The notes below the pieces were generated by a model that did not search any database, was not told where the DNA came from, and saw only the letters and a program-made list of their open reading frames with translations. DNA of 51,849 nt. Source: Oscillospiraceae bacterium (lineage in GTDB: Bacteria > Bacillota > Clostridia > Oscillospirales > Ruminococcaceae). Position numbers and translations under genes: made by a program. Shown here in pieces: positions 1 through 8,979 of this stretch. Each line of letters starts with the position of its first letter. Position 1 is the first letter of the stretch. The stretch covers positions 1 to 51,849 of the forward strand of contig JAETSI010000019.1 in assembly GCA_021769725.1 (NCBI GenBank), given 5' to 3'.

Positions 1-118
1 ACTTCCCAAGGAGGTCACCATTTTTTGTCCTATCCTCTTTATTTTACCTTTTTTTCGTCCGGTTGTCTATCTCTGAGCCGTCTTTGGACTATATCTTTAT
101 TATACTAGGAGGTTATAT

Positions 119-769
119 ATGAAACACGAATCCTTCAGAAGTATTTTTTTTAAGGGCATTGCGGCTGGTATAATGATCGGAATCGGCGGAATAATTTATC
201 TTATGGCGGAAAATAAGGTGGTCGGATCATTCCTGTTCAGTTTCGGACTGTTCACCATAATTCGCTATGGCTTTGCACTGTATACCGGCAAAGTGGGATA
301 TATCCCGGAAAACAGACCCGGTTACATAGCCGAGGTATTAACGACTCTTGCCGGAAACATCTGCGGAACGGCGCTGGCAGCCGGACTGGTTCTGCTTACC
401 AGAATAGGTGACAAAGTACATCAGAGTGCTTCGGCTATCATGGATGCGAAACTCGGGGATTCAATAGAAAGCCGTTTTATTCTGGGAGTATTCTGTGGTC
501 TGCTTATGTATCTTGCCGTGCATAATGCCCGTAACTGCCGTGAGACAGGGGCAGATACTTCCTTTGTATTTGGTACGGCAGTTCCCGTTATGATATTCAT
601 TCTCAGCGGATTCAATCATTCTGTTGCTGATTGCTTCTACTATTTTGCCGCATATCCCACTGGCGAGGGGATTATATATCTTGGTACAGTGGTGGTTGGA
701 AATGCAATTGGCGGAATGTTGATACCATTTCTTAAAAGATTTACATTTGATAAACAGGAGGGCAAATAA
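119..769 (+). CDS. Formate/nitrite transporter (FNT) family channel, divergent
   Basis: A 216-residue protein with about six hydrophobic segments (roughly residues 8-28, 34-54, 70-92, 118-136, 148-168 and 185-205), the topology of pentameric FNT channels for formate, nitrite or hydrosulfide. The strongest resemblance is the GFNHSVADCFYY stretch near residue 163, which recalls the GFEHSIAN region of FocA/NirC, followed by a GNAIGG stretch near 190 like the family's GN-x-(I/V)-GG. It is shorter than typical FNT proteins (about 260-280 residues), mainly at the N-terminus. The ATG follows AGGAGG at 107-112. The next gene starts directly after its stop, so the two are probably cotranscribed. Substrate cannot be read from the sequence. 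No convincing promoter was found in bases 1-118. Confidence 0.75.
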   Translation: MKHESFRSIFFKGIAAGIMIGIGGIIYLMAENKVVGSFLFSFGLFTIIRYGFALYTGKVGYIPENRPGYIAEVLTTLAGNICGTALAAGLVLLTRIGDKVHQSASAIMDAKLGDSIESRFILGVFCGLLMYLAVHNARNCRETGADTSFVFGTAVPVMIFILSGFNHSVADCFYYFAAYPTGEGIIYLGTVVVGNAIGGMLIPFLKRFTFDKQEGK

Positions 770-1435
770 TTGAGTGACAGATCATCGGAGATAAACAAGA
801 AGAAAAAATCAGCAGTAACATATCCAAGATTGTTCTGGCTGTTTATAATAGGCAGCATCATGGGCGTGATTATCGAGGGTGTGTGGTATTACTTCATGCA
901 CGATCACTGGGAAACTCATGTTGTAACTATATGGGGACCTTTCTGTATTATCTATGGATTCGGTCTTGCGGGATATTATACAGCCTGTCATGCATTCGGC
1001 AGTATGAATATATTTATTCGTTTTCTTATATATGCCTGCTTGGGTTCGGGAGTTGAGCTTGTCTGTGGTTTGTTGCTGAAATACTGCCTTAACATGAAGG
1101 CGTGGACATATAGTCATTATCCTCTTAATTTTATGGGACTTATCTGTGTTAAAATGACAATAATATGGGGACTGGTAGGCTTGATATTTCAATTGATGCT
1201 GCCCCTGTTTGACGGTTTGCTGAGCCATATGGAAAGCAAGGTGTGGAATATAGGATGCATTATTTTTTCTATATTTCTGGCTATAGATTTTATTGTTACC
1301 GGTGCATGTTTTTTGCGCTGGAAAGAGCGTCATGAGGGAAAGTTGCCATCCAACGGAATAGAGGAATTTATAGACAAGCATTATGACAGTCAGTTCATGA
1401 AAGAAAGATTTGTGGAATGGCGGTTTATAAGCTGA
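770..1435 (+). CDS. CmpB-type (PF06541-like) multi-pass membrane protein
   Basis: A 221-residue membrane protein with about five or six hydrophobic segments. It resembles the family annotated as putative ABC transporter type IV / CmpB: an early GxxxEGxWYY-like helix (residues 30-40) and a WGPFCIIYGFG stretch near residue 56 matching the family's GPxCPxYGxG signature. The start is a TTG immediately after the upstream TAA, with an AGGAGGG ribosome binding site at 757-763 inside the end of the preceding gene; coupled translation is likely. The function of the family is not established, and no ATPase partner is nearby. A second member lies in the purine operon at 17692-18252. The product is followed by a strong hairpin. 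Confidence 0.7.
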   Translation: MSDRSSEINKKKKSAVTYPRLFWLFIIGSIMGVIIEGVWYYFMHDHWETHVVTIWGPFCIIYGFGLAGYYTACHAFGSMNIFIRFLIYACLGSGVELVCGLLLKYCLNMKAWTYSHYPLNFMGLICVKMTIIWGLVGLIFQLMLPLFDGLLSHMESKVWNIGCIIFSIFLAIDFIVTGACFLRWKERHEGKLPSNGIEEFIDKHYDSQFMKERFVEWRFIS

Positions 1436-1436
1436 T

Positions 1437-1476
1437 AATTAAGGAAGCACTGGATTTAATCAGTGCTTCCTTAATT
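1437..1476 (+). terminator. Hairpin terminator after the FNT/CmpB pair
   Basis: A 16-bp perfect inverted repeat (1437-1452 with 1461-1476) around an 8-nt loop starts just after the stop codon at 1435. The arms end in TTAATT, so the U-rich tail lies inside the stem, as in many bidirectional terminators. Confidence 0.75.
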
Positions 1477-1670
1477 TCCGTAGAGATACACCTAAAGAAG
1501 AAATTTTTTCAAAGCACTTTGATAATGATGTCTGGGGATTAATCAATATCTTAAAGGCGGCTGACAAGCGATTTGGTAAAAGACGGCTTGAATTATTAAG
1601 AAGAAGAACCAAAAACAAAGCAGCGAAAAAAATAATAAGCTATAGGTTAAATTCTGATTTATGTGAATAA
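1443..1670 (+). pseudogene. 3' remnant of an unidentified gene
   Basis: An open frame of about 75 codons ends with TAA at 1668-1670 but has no ATG, GTG or TTG start with a ribosome binding site. Its translation from about 1484 ([14 protein letters not shown], later [15 protein letters not shown] and [12 protein letters not shown]) is basic and helical and looks like a real protein C-terminus rather than chance sequence. The 5' part runs into the terminator hairpin, which suggests that a deletion removed the front of the gene. The family was not recognised; a broken DNA-binding or mobile-element protein is possible but unproven. Confidence 0.5.
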
Positions 1671-1699
1671 GCCAATAATTGAAGGCTGCATAAAATAAA

Positions 1700-1729
1700 C
1701 CCGAAAGCAGTTGAAAAACTGCTTTCGGG
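1700..1729 (-). terminator. Terminator of the 5667-1772 operon
   Basis: A 13-bp perfect stem (1700-1712 with 1717-1729) has a GAAA tetraloop on the plus strand. Read on the minus strand it lies 43 bp beyond the last stop codon and is followed by a T-rich run (GTTTATTTTATG). Confidence 0.85.
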
Positions 1730-1771
1730 CATTATTCTTTATGCGTATTCTCTTACAGCATAGGGGATTTT

Positions 1772-3601
1772 TTAAACAACCTCAGGAATAAAATTGTGGT
1801 CAAATACAAGAACACGATATTCCGTATTGTTTATATTAACAGAAAGTTCCTTCGTCTTTTCCATAAGCAGCGGGCTCTGTATATTGATAAGAGTCTGATA
1901 TTCATTCGGATTTACCAGAAGGAAGTATTCCTTTTGTCCGGGCTGATCCTTGTACCATTCCTTGGATGACTGGTAAATACGAGCAGTAACGCCGTAGTCG
2001 TCGATATTAACGTCACGGACCTTTACCTTGGAATCGGTAATAAGCGTAATAGCGTTTGCCTGCCAGAAAGTAGAATATCCGTAGGTAAGTCCCTCGTCCT
2101 CCAGAAAATCAGCGATGCCATAAAGATTGTTTGCCTTATGGTAATCCTTTTCGATCTCCTTAACTGCTTTGAGATTGAGCATAGAAACCATCAGCACTGG
2201 TATTGAAAGGAATGCTGCGATTCTCTGAACCGGTGTATTTGTGGAGATTGCCCAGTGAACAAAGAATATTGAAAGTATAAGTGAAGTTCCGAGAATAGGG
2301 GTAAGTCTCCAGTCTGCGCCGGAAAGAACTCCGAAGAAATATCCCATAAGGACGATCGCCGTGCAAGCCCAGTGCATCCATACGAAAATGCGGATCATAT
2401 GACCGTCTTTAGCCTTTTTGTACTTAGGGTAGAAGCAAGTGGCGATAATCGGCATAACAAGAAGGATAAGCGATGCCAGTATATAAATAAGGTTTTGGAT
2501 GCCCTCCATATCAGAGATTTTTATAGCTGTACCGTCATCCTTTGTCTGGTAAACAACATCCTGTACGCCGTTGAGTTTCATCCAGGCAAGCGGGAAATTA
2601 TGCGTGTTGTTAGTCCACTCACTGATTGGCGAGAAAACGGAGTATGCATCCTGATATCCGGCTTTAAGATCTCCTGTCCATCTTGCATTGAGCTTCATGC
2701 CAAGGATTATCATTATGCCGAAGCATCCTACCATAGCAATGGTTTTTAATGCTTTTTTGCTGACGATATTGTTGTCCGTATTTACAAAAAATTCAGCGAA
2801 CAGAGCGGCTATAAAGGGAATGGCGAAAATCGAAAGTGCAGATATTCCGTCCGTTGCTGTAAACATAATGAATACTGCAAGGCACACGAAAACTATCATA
2901 AAGCGCAGGAATGTGATTTTCCCCTTTGTATCTTTCGGATTCAGGCTTTTTATTTTTTCTGAGAGATTAAGCATATGGAAGTAAAGGTAAAGACCTATCA
3001 CGATGAAGAGTATTCCCAGCGTGTAATAAATAGTATGCTGCCAGAATATTTCTCTCAGTTTCTGCGATGAAATTGTCATTGAGAGGAAAACGGAGCAGGC
3101 AATGAGAATACTTCGTATATTCCAATGCATTTCTTTAAGCATAAGGCAGAAGAAAAGCGTAAGCAGTATGAAATAGCTCATCATGCCCCAGATATGTGCT
3201 TTCATTGTAAGACCGAACATATTTATAAGGGGCTGCATTATGACGTTTATGCCGAAAGGCAGGAAGCAAGCGTATCCGAAATTTTCGTCATAGACTGCTC
3301 CTCCCTCAATAGAAGCGTTTGCCCAGAGGATAGTATCTGTACAGTCGGAGTGGAACTCAGCTCTGTATGCGGAGGTAATGAAGTAGATCACCACGGATGC
3401 TACGTAGAGGAATATTGCTATTGGGATGATGTAGGATATGATCTTGCCGACTGGTCCTTTGTATTTGTTAAAGGCAGCGATGCCTTTGCCGCCGTAATAT
3501 TTAAGCTTTTCCGGAAATGAGGATGGAACAGCTGCCGGAGTATCACTGGCTTTTTTTGGCTGATCCGGAGATCGTTTTACTTGTTTTGTATTTTTTTCCA
3601 T
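1772..3601 (-). CDS. Polytopic membrane protein, possible GT-C type glycosyltransferase
   Basis: A 609-residue protein with a charged cytoplasmic N-terminus (about 50 residues, rich in K, P and S), then roughly eleven to thirteen membrane segments and a soluble C-terminal domain of about 110 residues. After the first membrane helix comes a large exterior loop with an acidic patch (FHSDCTDTILW near residue 83). That arrangement is seen in GT-C lipid-linked sugar transferases, where an acidic residue in the first loop is catalytic. The precise family was not recognised. It is the last gene of an operon with GtrA (12-nt gap) and a UDP-galactopyranose-mutase-like enzyme, which supports a role in decorating an envelope glycopolymer; that is inference from context. 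Confidence 0.6.
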   Translation of the reverse strand: MEKNTKQVKRSPDQPKKASDTPAAVPSSFPEKLKYYGGKGIAAFNKYKGPVGKIISYIIPIAIFLYVASVVIYFITSAYRAEFHSDCTDTILWANASIEGGAVYDENFGYACFLPFGINVIMQPLINMFGLTMKAHIWGMMSYFILLTLFFCLMLKEMHWNIRSILIACSVFLSMTISSQKLREIFWQHTIYYTLGILFIVIGLYLYFHMLNLSEKIKSLNPKDTKGKITFLRFMIVFVCLAVFIMFTATDGISALSIFAIPFIAALFAEFFVNTDNNIVSKKALKTIAMVGCFGIMIILGMKLNARWTGDLKAGYQDAYSVFSPISEWTNNTHNFPLAWMKLNGVQDVVYQTKDDGTAIKISDMEGIQNLIYILASLILLVMPIIATCFYPKYKKAKDGHMIRIFVWMHWACTAIVLMGYFFGVLSGADWRLTPILGTSLILSIFFVHWAISTNTPVQRIAAFLSIPVLMVSMLNLKAVKEIEKDYHKANNLYGIADFLEDEGLTYGYSTFWQANAITLITDSKVKVRDVNIDDYGVTARIYQSSKEWYKDQPGQKEYFLLVNPNEYQTLINIQSPLLMEKTKELSVNINNTEYRVLVFDHNFIPEVV

Positions 3602-3613
3602 AAGTAGCCCTCT

Positions 3614-4111
3614 TTAATTTGTGTTCTTTTTAGAATAAAGAATTATTTTTCGTGCAAAGAAGTTCCAGAAGAAAGCGACTCCTGTAGAAACTATTTTGGC
3701 AATTATCTGAAAAGCGCTTGTTGCATCTGAAAGCCATAATTCAAAAAGTTCTGTTATTCCAATGGTCAGAAGAAGTCCTACCAGACCTATAGCTGCAAAG
3801 ACAAGAAATTCTTTCAGCCGTGACTTGACATTTGAGTTTTTGAATATCCAGAATGTACTTATCAGATAATTGACTGCCAGCCCTGCCACGAATGAAATTC
3901 CATTAGCGGCAGTTGCCAGACTGCTTTTTTCGTGAAAGGCGAATCTGAACAATAAATAAGATACGCCCCAGTCTACTATGGCTGCCAGTCCGCCTACAAA
4001 AAGATAGCGGAAAAACTGGATAAAGGTATTTTCAGTATCTCCTGAAAACAGCTTTGAAAACTTTTTTGAGCGAAGAATATCCTTTATTTCCTGGAGATTG
4101 GAATTGTCCAT
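3614..4111 (-). CDS. gtrA: GtrA family membrane protein
   Basis: A 165-residue protein with four membrane helices (about residues 32-52, 62-82, 100-118 and 134-155), the standard size and layout of GtrA/DPMS-associated proteins. The first helix carries the family-like FFRYLFVGGLAAIVDWGVSY segment. GtrA proteins are thought to help move polyprenyl-phosphate sugars across the membrane for later use by an exterior transferase. Its ATG overlaps the upstream stop by one base (TAATG arrangement), and the polytopic membrane protein follows by 12 nt, so the three genes form one operon. The expected GtrB-type glycosyltransferase partner is not adjacent, but one is encoded at 24712-25737. Confidence 0.85.
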   Translation of the reverse strand: MDNSNLQEIKDILRSKKFSKLFSGDTENTFIQFFRYLFVGGLAAIVDWGVSYLLFRFAFHEKSSLATAANGISFVAGLAVNYLISTFWIFKNSNVKSRLKEFLVFAAIGLVGLLLTIGITELFELWLSDATSAFQIIAKIVSTGVAFFWNFFARKIILYSKKNTN

Positions 4112-5667
4112 TACTTCTTCTCCTCGTGATATTCTTTTTCTGTATTAACGTTCCAGATGTTAGACTTGTCCTTAGTTCCGGATTTAATGTTCTTTACAGC
4201 CTCAAATGAAGTACACATAGAGTGGTCGATGTTGTTATAGCGGTGCTGACCGTTGCGTCCTACGCAGTAGAGATTGTCGATAGAGCTGAGATAATCAATA
4301 AGAGTATCCATTTCGTCGTAGGTATCGAAATATGCAGGATAAGCTTTCTTTACCTTTTCCATATGTGTATCAAGAACCTGATCGGCGCTGTCGATAAGAC
4401 CGAGCTTTATCATTTCTTTTACACAGAATTCAGAGAACTGCTTTTCTGTCATGTTCCAGAACTTATCACCCTCGGTAACGAAATATTCAAGACCAAGCCA
4501 TACGGTATTTTTAAGATCCTTTACCATATAGGGAGACCAGTTGTTGTATATCTGAAAACGTCCCATTTTGACACGTCTGTCCTGAACGTATACCCAACAG
4601 TCCGGAACGATATTTCCGACAGTTTTCATAGTTGTCTTATTTTTAAGATTCAGCTTCGGAACGAGCACGCCCAGTGTCATATAATCACGGTAAGGAAGTC
4701 CGGCGGCGATCCTTGCAGGTTCTGCCGGAACATCGTTCATACCAGCGACAAGATCCTTTACCGGCATTGAGGATATGATGCAGTCGCCGTTCAGTGTGAG
4801 TTCCTCGCCGTCCTTTACGTAGGTCACGCCGGTAAGGAGGTTTTCATCGTTTTTGTGTATCTTTTTTACAGCGGCGTTCATGATGATATTTCCGCCGAGT
4901 TTTTTGATCTCGTCAGCGGTTACTTCCCAGAGCTGTCCGGGGCCAAGCTTAGGGTATTTGAATTCTTCAATAAGAGAAGTGTTGACCTTACGGTTTTTTA
5001 CTTTGAAAAGCTTGCCGAAAAAGTCTTTGATGATACCCACGATCGACAGGCCCTTTGTACGCTGAGCGCCCCATGATGCGTCGATCTCACTTGGGTGTCT
5101 GCCCCAGAGATTTTCTGTGTAATATTCAAAGAACATGGAGTAAAGCTGCTTTCCGAAGCAATTGATGTAGAAGTTTTCAAGATTATTTTCTGGACGCTTG
5201 TGGATAACGGCTGCAAGATAGCTGAATCCCACCTTCATTGTGGTAAAGAATCCGAAATTCTTGATAGTTTCAGGTTTGAGGGAGACGGGGTAGTCGTAGA
5301 ATTTATCATTGAAAAGTATACGGGAAACACGGCGTCTGGAGAGCATTACACGGTTTTTCTTCTGAGGGTCTGGACCATCTTTGCTTACGGCGACTTTTCT
5401 TCTCAGAAGGAGATCGTCGTAGGAGGGAGATCCCTGCATAGGAAGCATATTGCTCCACCAGCTGTTTACTTCCGGTATTTTTGAGAAAAAGCGGTGACCG
5501 CCCATATCCATCCGGTTTCCTTTGTAGTTAACTGTTTTTGAGATACCGCCGATGGCATCTGTTTCTTCAAGAATAGTAACGTCATATTCGCCGGAATTAT
5601 CTTTAAGAAGTTCGTATGCAGCAGTCAGACCGGCAGGACCTGCGCCTATTATAACTATTTTTTTCAT
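4111..5667 (-). CDS. FAD-dependent oxidoreductase, UDP-galactopyranose-mutase-like
   Basis: A 518-residue soluble flavoprotein. The N-terminal [13 protein letters not shown] (residues 8-20) is the FAD ADP-binding motif, with the acidic end of strand 2 at LEE (about 33-35). MGGHRFFSK near residue 55 and a C-terminal [14 protein letters not shown] near residue 470 match the second flavin-binding region of UDP-galactopyranose mutases and related amine-oxidase-fold proteins. It is longer than classical Glf (about 370-390), so it belongs to a related subfamily whose substrate is not certain. First gene of the operon, with AGGAG seven bases before the ATG and a promoter at 5728-5756. The GtrA and membrane-protein neighbours suggest work on an envelope sugar. 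Confidence 0.7.
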   Translation of the reverse strand: MKKIVIIGAGPAGLTAAYELLKDNSGEYDVTILEETDAIGGISKTVNYKGNRMDMGGHRFFSKIPEVNSWWSNMLPMQGSPSYDDLLLRRKVAVSKDGPDPQKKNRVMLSRRRVSRILFNDKFYDYPVSLKPETIKNFGFFTTMKVGFSYLAAVIHKRPENNLENFYINCFGKQLYSMFFEYYTENLWGRHPSEIDASWGAQRTKGLSIVGIIKDFFGKLFKVKNRKVNTSLIEEFKYPKLGPGQLWEVTADEIKKLGGNIIMNAAVKKIHKNDENLLTGVTYVKDGEELTLNGDCIISSMPVKDLVAGMNDVPAEPARIAAGLPYRDYMTLGVLVPKLNLKNKTTMKTVGNIVPDCWVYVQDRRVKMGRFQIYNNWSPYMVKDLKNTVWLGLEYFVTEGDKFWNMTEKQFSEFCVKEMIKLGLIDSADQVLDTHMEKVKKAYPAYFDTYDEMDTLIDYLSSIDNLYCVGRNGQHRYNNIDHSMCTSFEAVKNIKSGTKDKSNIWNVNTEKEYHEEKK

Positions 5668-5727
5668 GGATTTCTCCTTTGATTTTATTTTTAGATCATT
5701 TATATGATCTCAAAGATTATAATTAAT

Positions 5728-5756
5728 ATTATACCACATAGTCGGGCATTTTACAA
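5728..5756 (-). promoter_or_regulatory. Promoter of the 5667-1772 operon
   Basis: On the minus strand, TTGTAA (5751-5756) and TATAAT (5728-5733) are separated by exactly 17 bp. An inverted repeat (5693-5699 with 5704-5710) lies in the predicted 5' leader. Confidence 0.75.
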
Positions 5757-5974
5757 GTGTTTTGGCAAAAAAAACAAAAAATCCAAACCATTACATGATA
5801 AACTTCATAGCTTATTCACATATTCATTTTACATAATTAGTCGTCAGGATTTTAAGTTTCTCTCTGTTGTATTTTAAATTTTGTGAAAAATTACATATTT
5901 AGCAGGAATTATTATGCACAGTGACGAAATGTATGTTTTTATTTGTTAAATCTAAAATATATGTTCGTTTTATC

Positions 5975-6003
5975 TTGACATTCAGAAACTTTTGTTCTAT
6001 AAT
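5975..6003 (+). promoter_or_regulatory. Consensus promoter for the 6061 operon
   Basis: A perfect TTGACA (5975-5980), a 17-bp spacer and a perfect TATAAT (5998-6003). Transcription would start near 6010, leaving a leader of about 50 nt. The rest of 5757-5974 between the divergent promoters is AT-rich, with no further feature recognised. Confidence 0.9.
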
Positions 6004-6060
6004 AAAAGTATAAAGAAAGAATGTTCGCAGATTGACAAATGAAAATCTGAGGAGGAAAAC

Positions 6061-6294
6061 ATGAAACAGATGATAAAAGCTTATGAAGAAAGCTGCGTTC
6101 TTGTAAAGAAAAGAATAGATCAGCTTACAAAACAGAAAAACGACCTTAAAAGAGAAGGCAAGGAAGATACTATAGAGAAACTTGACCTGGAACGCCGGAT
6201 ACGTCTACTTTATGTGGAACATAGCCAGATGAAAGAAATTGTGGTATACCTCACAAATTATTTGAGGAGGGTTGAGCAGCGTGCCGAAACGTGA
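6061..6294 (+). CDS. Small coiled-coil protein of unknown function
   Basis: A 77-residue, highly charged protein with no signal or membrane segment. Heptad-like spacing of hydrophobic residues over most of its length (residues 5-70) predicts one or two long helices forming a coiled coil. GGAGG at 6051-6055 precedes the ATG. The gene overlaps the following sigma region-4 gene by 14 nt, so the two products are made together, and the coiled coil may partner or restrain the DNA-binding protein. That pairing is inference; no family was recognised. Confidence 0.7.
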   Translation: MKQMIKAYEESCVLVKKRIDQLTKQKNDLKREGKEDTIEKLDLERRIRLLYVEHSQMKEIVVYLTNYLRRVEQRAET

Positions 6295-6577
6295 AAGCTA
6301 TTCAGATAATTTTACCGGCGAGTCGGATAGCGGACTGCGTGCGATAATTGCTGACAATAATGAATCAGAGTCAAGACAGAAGTTAAAGAAAATATTATTA
6401 AATGTTATAAAAAACGAGCTTACTCCGAGACAAAATGAAATAATTATGCTATACTATTTTAAGAACCTTGATTCCGTCCAGATAGGAAAACGGCTGGGTA
6501 TTTCCCAGCAGGCTGTCTCGGCGTCTATGTCAAGGGCAAAAATGAGGATATTCCGTATCCTGAAATATTATATCTAA
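6281..6577 (+). CDS. Orphan sigma-70 region 4-type DNA-binding protein
   Basis: A 98-residue protein whose C-terminal half is a clear sigma region 4 helix-turn-helix: LTPRQNEIIMLYYFKNLDS, then IGKRLGISQQAVSASMSRAK. Region 2, needed for core polymerase and -10 recognition, is absent, so this is a sigma-like regulator rather than a full sigma factor. The N-terminal 35 residues are polar and probably disordered. The GTG at 6281 was chosen because GAGGAGG ends ten bases upstream; a TTG at 6272 lies too close to that site. The 14-nt overlap with the preceding coiled-coil gene indicates coupled translation. Such short regulators are found in phages and in clostridial chromosomes. Its target is unknown. 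Confidence 0.75.
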   Translation: MPKRESYSDNFTGESDSGLRAIIADNNESESRQKLKKILLNVIKNELTPRQNEIIMLYYFKNLDSVQIGKRLGISQQAVSASMSRAKMRIFRILKYYI

Positions 6578-6588
6578 CGGGTGATAAA

Positions 6589-7917
6589 ATGAAAACTCCG
6601 ATATATGATTTTATAAAGAAATATGCTTCCTCCGGAACACTCAGATGCCATATGCCGGGACATAAAGGAATTGCTCCCGAAAAATGGTTTGAGGCTCTGT
6701 TCAGTGGGGATATCACTGAAATATCCGGTGCGGATAGTCTTTTTGAGGCAGAGGACATCATCGCCGCAAGCGAAAAAAATATGGCGTCGCTTTACGGAAC
6801 GGCGGCTACGGTATATTCTGCCGGAGGATCGACACTGTGTATTCAGGCTATGCTTGCGGTTATGAAGCAGGAAAACCGTAAGATATTTGCAGTAAGGAAC
6901 GTTCACCGCAGTTTTCTAAATGCTGCAGCGCTTCTTGACCTGGACGTGGAATGGATAATGCCATATTATCCGGGCGGAATCCTCTCCGGTATGATTTGCC
7001 CGGATGAAGTTGAGAAACGGCTTGCATCCTGCGGCAGACCTGCCTGTCTTTATGTCACATCCCCCGACTACACCGGCAGACTTGCTGATATACAGGGACT
7101 TTCAGCCATATGCCGCCGCTGCGGAGCACGACTGATCGTCGATAATGCTCACGGCGCTCATCTGCATTTTTTTAAAAAAAGTATTCACCCCATTGCACTG
7201 GGGGCAGATATGTGCTGTGATTCTGCGCATAAAATGCTGCCGGCACTAACGGGAGCTGCCATGCTCCATACCGCACGACGGGAATATGCTTCGTTGCTGA
7301 AACCAGCCATGAGTCTCTTTGCATCCACAAGTCCGTCATACCCGATCATGATGTCTCTTGACCTGTGCAATAAGTACATCGCCGAGAGCATACGGAAGGA
7401 TATTGCAGAAAATCTTGCGTATCTGGAAGATTTCCGGAACAGGTTTGCCGGAAAATTGGAGTTTGCTGATTCTGAGCCGTTTCATATAACCGTGAAAGCC
7501 TCTGAAAGCGGTTATGACGGCAGGGAGCTTGCAGATCTACTGCGAAAAAACGGCGCAGAATGTGAGTATGCAGACAGGGAATTGCTTATTCTGTTGATGT
7601 CTGCCGTATGCCGGCAGGAGGATTACAGCAGACTTTCACAGGCTATGGAGAGAGCACTTGCCGATGCCGGACGTTATGAAAAAAGTTCATGCAGATTTTC
7701 AATGAAGCTTCCTGAAAAAGCAATGAGCATTCGTGAGGCGTTTTTTTCCACAAGCGAGGAAATAAATGTTGAAAACTCTGAGGGCAGAATCTGCGCTGCC
7801 GTGAGAGTACCGTGTCCACCTGCTGTTCCTATAGCGGCAAGCGGAGAAATAATTGACCTGGAATGCATAAATATTTTCAAAAGCTATGGAATTTCAACTG
7901 TAAATGTGGTAAAATAG
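6589..7917 (+). CDS. Orn/Lys/Arg decarboxylase family PLP enzyme (YaaO-like)
   Basis: A 442-residue fold-type I PLP enzyme. The N-terminal LRCHMPGHKG (residues 18-27) is the family hallmark, DNAHGAHLHFF (185-195) carries the PLP-ring aspartate, and SAHKMLPALTGAA holds the Schiff-base lysine K215. The length matches the short, wing-less Bacillus YaaO type rather than the 700-residue enterobacterial enzymes. The substrate (arginine, lysine or ornithine, leading to polyamines) cannot be assigned from sequence. As in Bacillus, it sits just upstream of holB and ricT, although tmk, which usually lies between them, is absent. It starts 11 nt after the sigma-like gene, and a weak GGGTGA precedes the ATG. 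Confidence 0.88.
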   Translation: MKTPIYDFIKKYASSGTLRCHMPGHKGIAPEKWFEALFSGDITEISGADSLFEAEDIIAASEKNMASLYGTAATVYSAGGSTLCIQAMLAVMKQENRKIFAVRNVHRSFLNAAALLDLDVEWIMPYYPGGILSGMICPDEVEKRLASCGRPACLYVTSPDYTGRLADIQGLSAICRRCGARLIVDNAHGAHLHFFKKSIHPIALGADMCCDSAHKMLPALTGAAMLHTARREYASLLKPAMSLFASTSPSYPIMMSLDLCNKYIAESIRKDIAENLAYLEDFRNRFAGKLEFADSEPFHITVKASESGYDGRELADLLRKNGAECEYADRELLILLMSAVCRQEDYSRLSQAMERALADAGRYEKSSCRFSMKLPEKAMSIREAFFSTSEEINVENSEGRICAAVRVPCPPAVPIAASGEIIDLECINIFKSYGISTVNVVK

Positions 7918-7973
7918 AGTTAAGACAGTGGTTTTATGTATTTATACAGGCTGTTCGAAGTGAGAGGTACGAT

Positions 7974-8954
7974 ATGAAAAAAATTTATGGAAATGAATAT
8001 CTGATTTCAACTCTGGAAAATATGATTCGCAGGGATAAGGCGGCTCATGCAGTACTGTTTTATGGAGAAAAGGGCAGCGGAAAAAAACTGATTGCAAAAT
8101 ATTATATAAAGCTTCTGCTGTGTGAATCTCTCATTGACGGGCGTCCCTGCGGCAGATGCACTGCCTGCAAAAATGTTGAATCGGGATATCATCCTGACGT
8201 TATATACCCTGCAAAAAGCGGAAAGCTTGGCGGATATTCCGTGGAAACAGCCGGAGCAGTGTCAAGCGACGCTTTTGTGAAGCCAAATAATAAAAGCGGC
8301 AAAAAGGTCTACGTCTTTACCGATTGCCGGAATTTTGACAGTCGTCCCCAGAATAAGCTGCTGAAACTGATCGAAGAACCGCCGGACTACGCTTATTTTA
8401 TATTTACGGCGGAGTCGAAGTCGGTTTTTCTGCCTACTATAATTTCCCGCTGCGTCTGCTTCGGAACATCGATTTGTACTGAAGAACAGGCGGAACAGGC
8501 TTTGGCGGAGGACGGATACAGCCATGAGGAGATCCGGAACGCTGTAAAATGTTTTCATGGCAATATAGGAATGTGCAGGGAGTATCTTCTTGATGATTCT
8601 CTCCGCCGAAAAGTGGATTTGACAAAATCGCTTGCGGATAGTATAATAAGAAGAGACGAATATGCAATGAATGCAGCGTTCTATACGGTGGCAAAGGACA
8701 GAAATGACGTGGGAGAGGTATTTTCCATGCTTGACAAGCTTATACGTGATTCGGCGGTATTTCAGAAAGATCCTGAAGCCAGGGCTATAAGCTGTTTCGG
8801 TGACGCTGCCAGGTCGCTTTCAGAGAAGCTTGGAGTATATCAGGCAGCCAGACTTCACAGGTACATTGAGAAGGCACGCAGCGCCGTAGAAAGCAATGTG
8901 AATATTCCTCTTGTAATAGCATCTTTGTGCGCTGAAATAATTAGTACGGTATAA
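7974..8954 (+). CDS. holB: DNA polymerase III subunit delta' (clamp loader)
   Basis: A 326-residue AAA+ clamp-loader subunit that, with tau/gamma and delta, opens the sliding clamp onto primed DNA. It has a P-loop-like GEKGSGKK (31-38), a zinc module C-x8-C-x2-C-x2-C (C50, C59, C62, C65), an N-K-L-L-K-L-IEEPP segment typical of delta', and an SRC sensor/arginine motif in TIISRCVCF. The frame is open further upstream, but the ATG at 7974 is the real start: GAGAGG lies six bases before it and the protein then begins with the usual MKKIYGNE-type N-terminus. It is followed after 25 nt by ricT, the conserved Bacillota order. Confidence 0.92.
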   Translation: MKKIYGNEYLISTLENMIRRDKAAHAVLFYGEKGSGKKLIAKYYIKLLLCESLIDGRPCGRCTACKNVESGYHPDVIYPAKSGKLGGYSVETAGAVSSDAFVKPNNKSGKKVYVFTDCRNFDSRPQNKLLKLIEEPPDYAYFIFTAESKSVFLPTIISRCVCFGTSICTEEQAEQALAEDGYSHEEIRNAVKCFHGNIGMCREYLLDDSLRRKVDLTKSLADSIIRRDEYAMNAAFYTVAKDRNDVGEVFSMLDKLIRDSAVFQKDPEARAISCFGDAARSLSEKLGVYQAARLHRYIEKARSAVESNVNIPLVIASLCAEIISTV

Positions 8955-8979
8955 AGTCAGCGGCAAAAAGGAGAATTAT

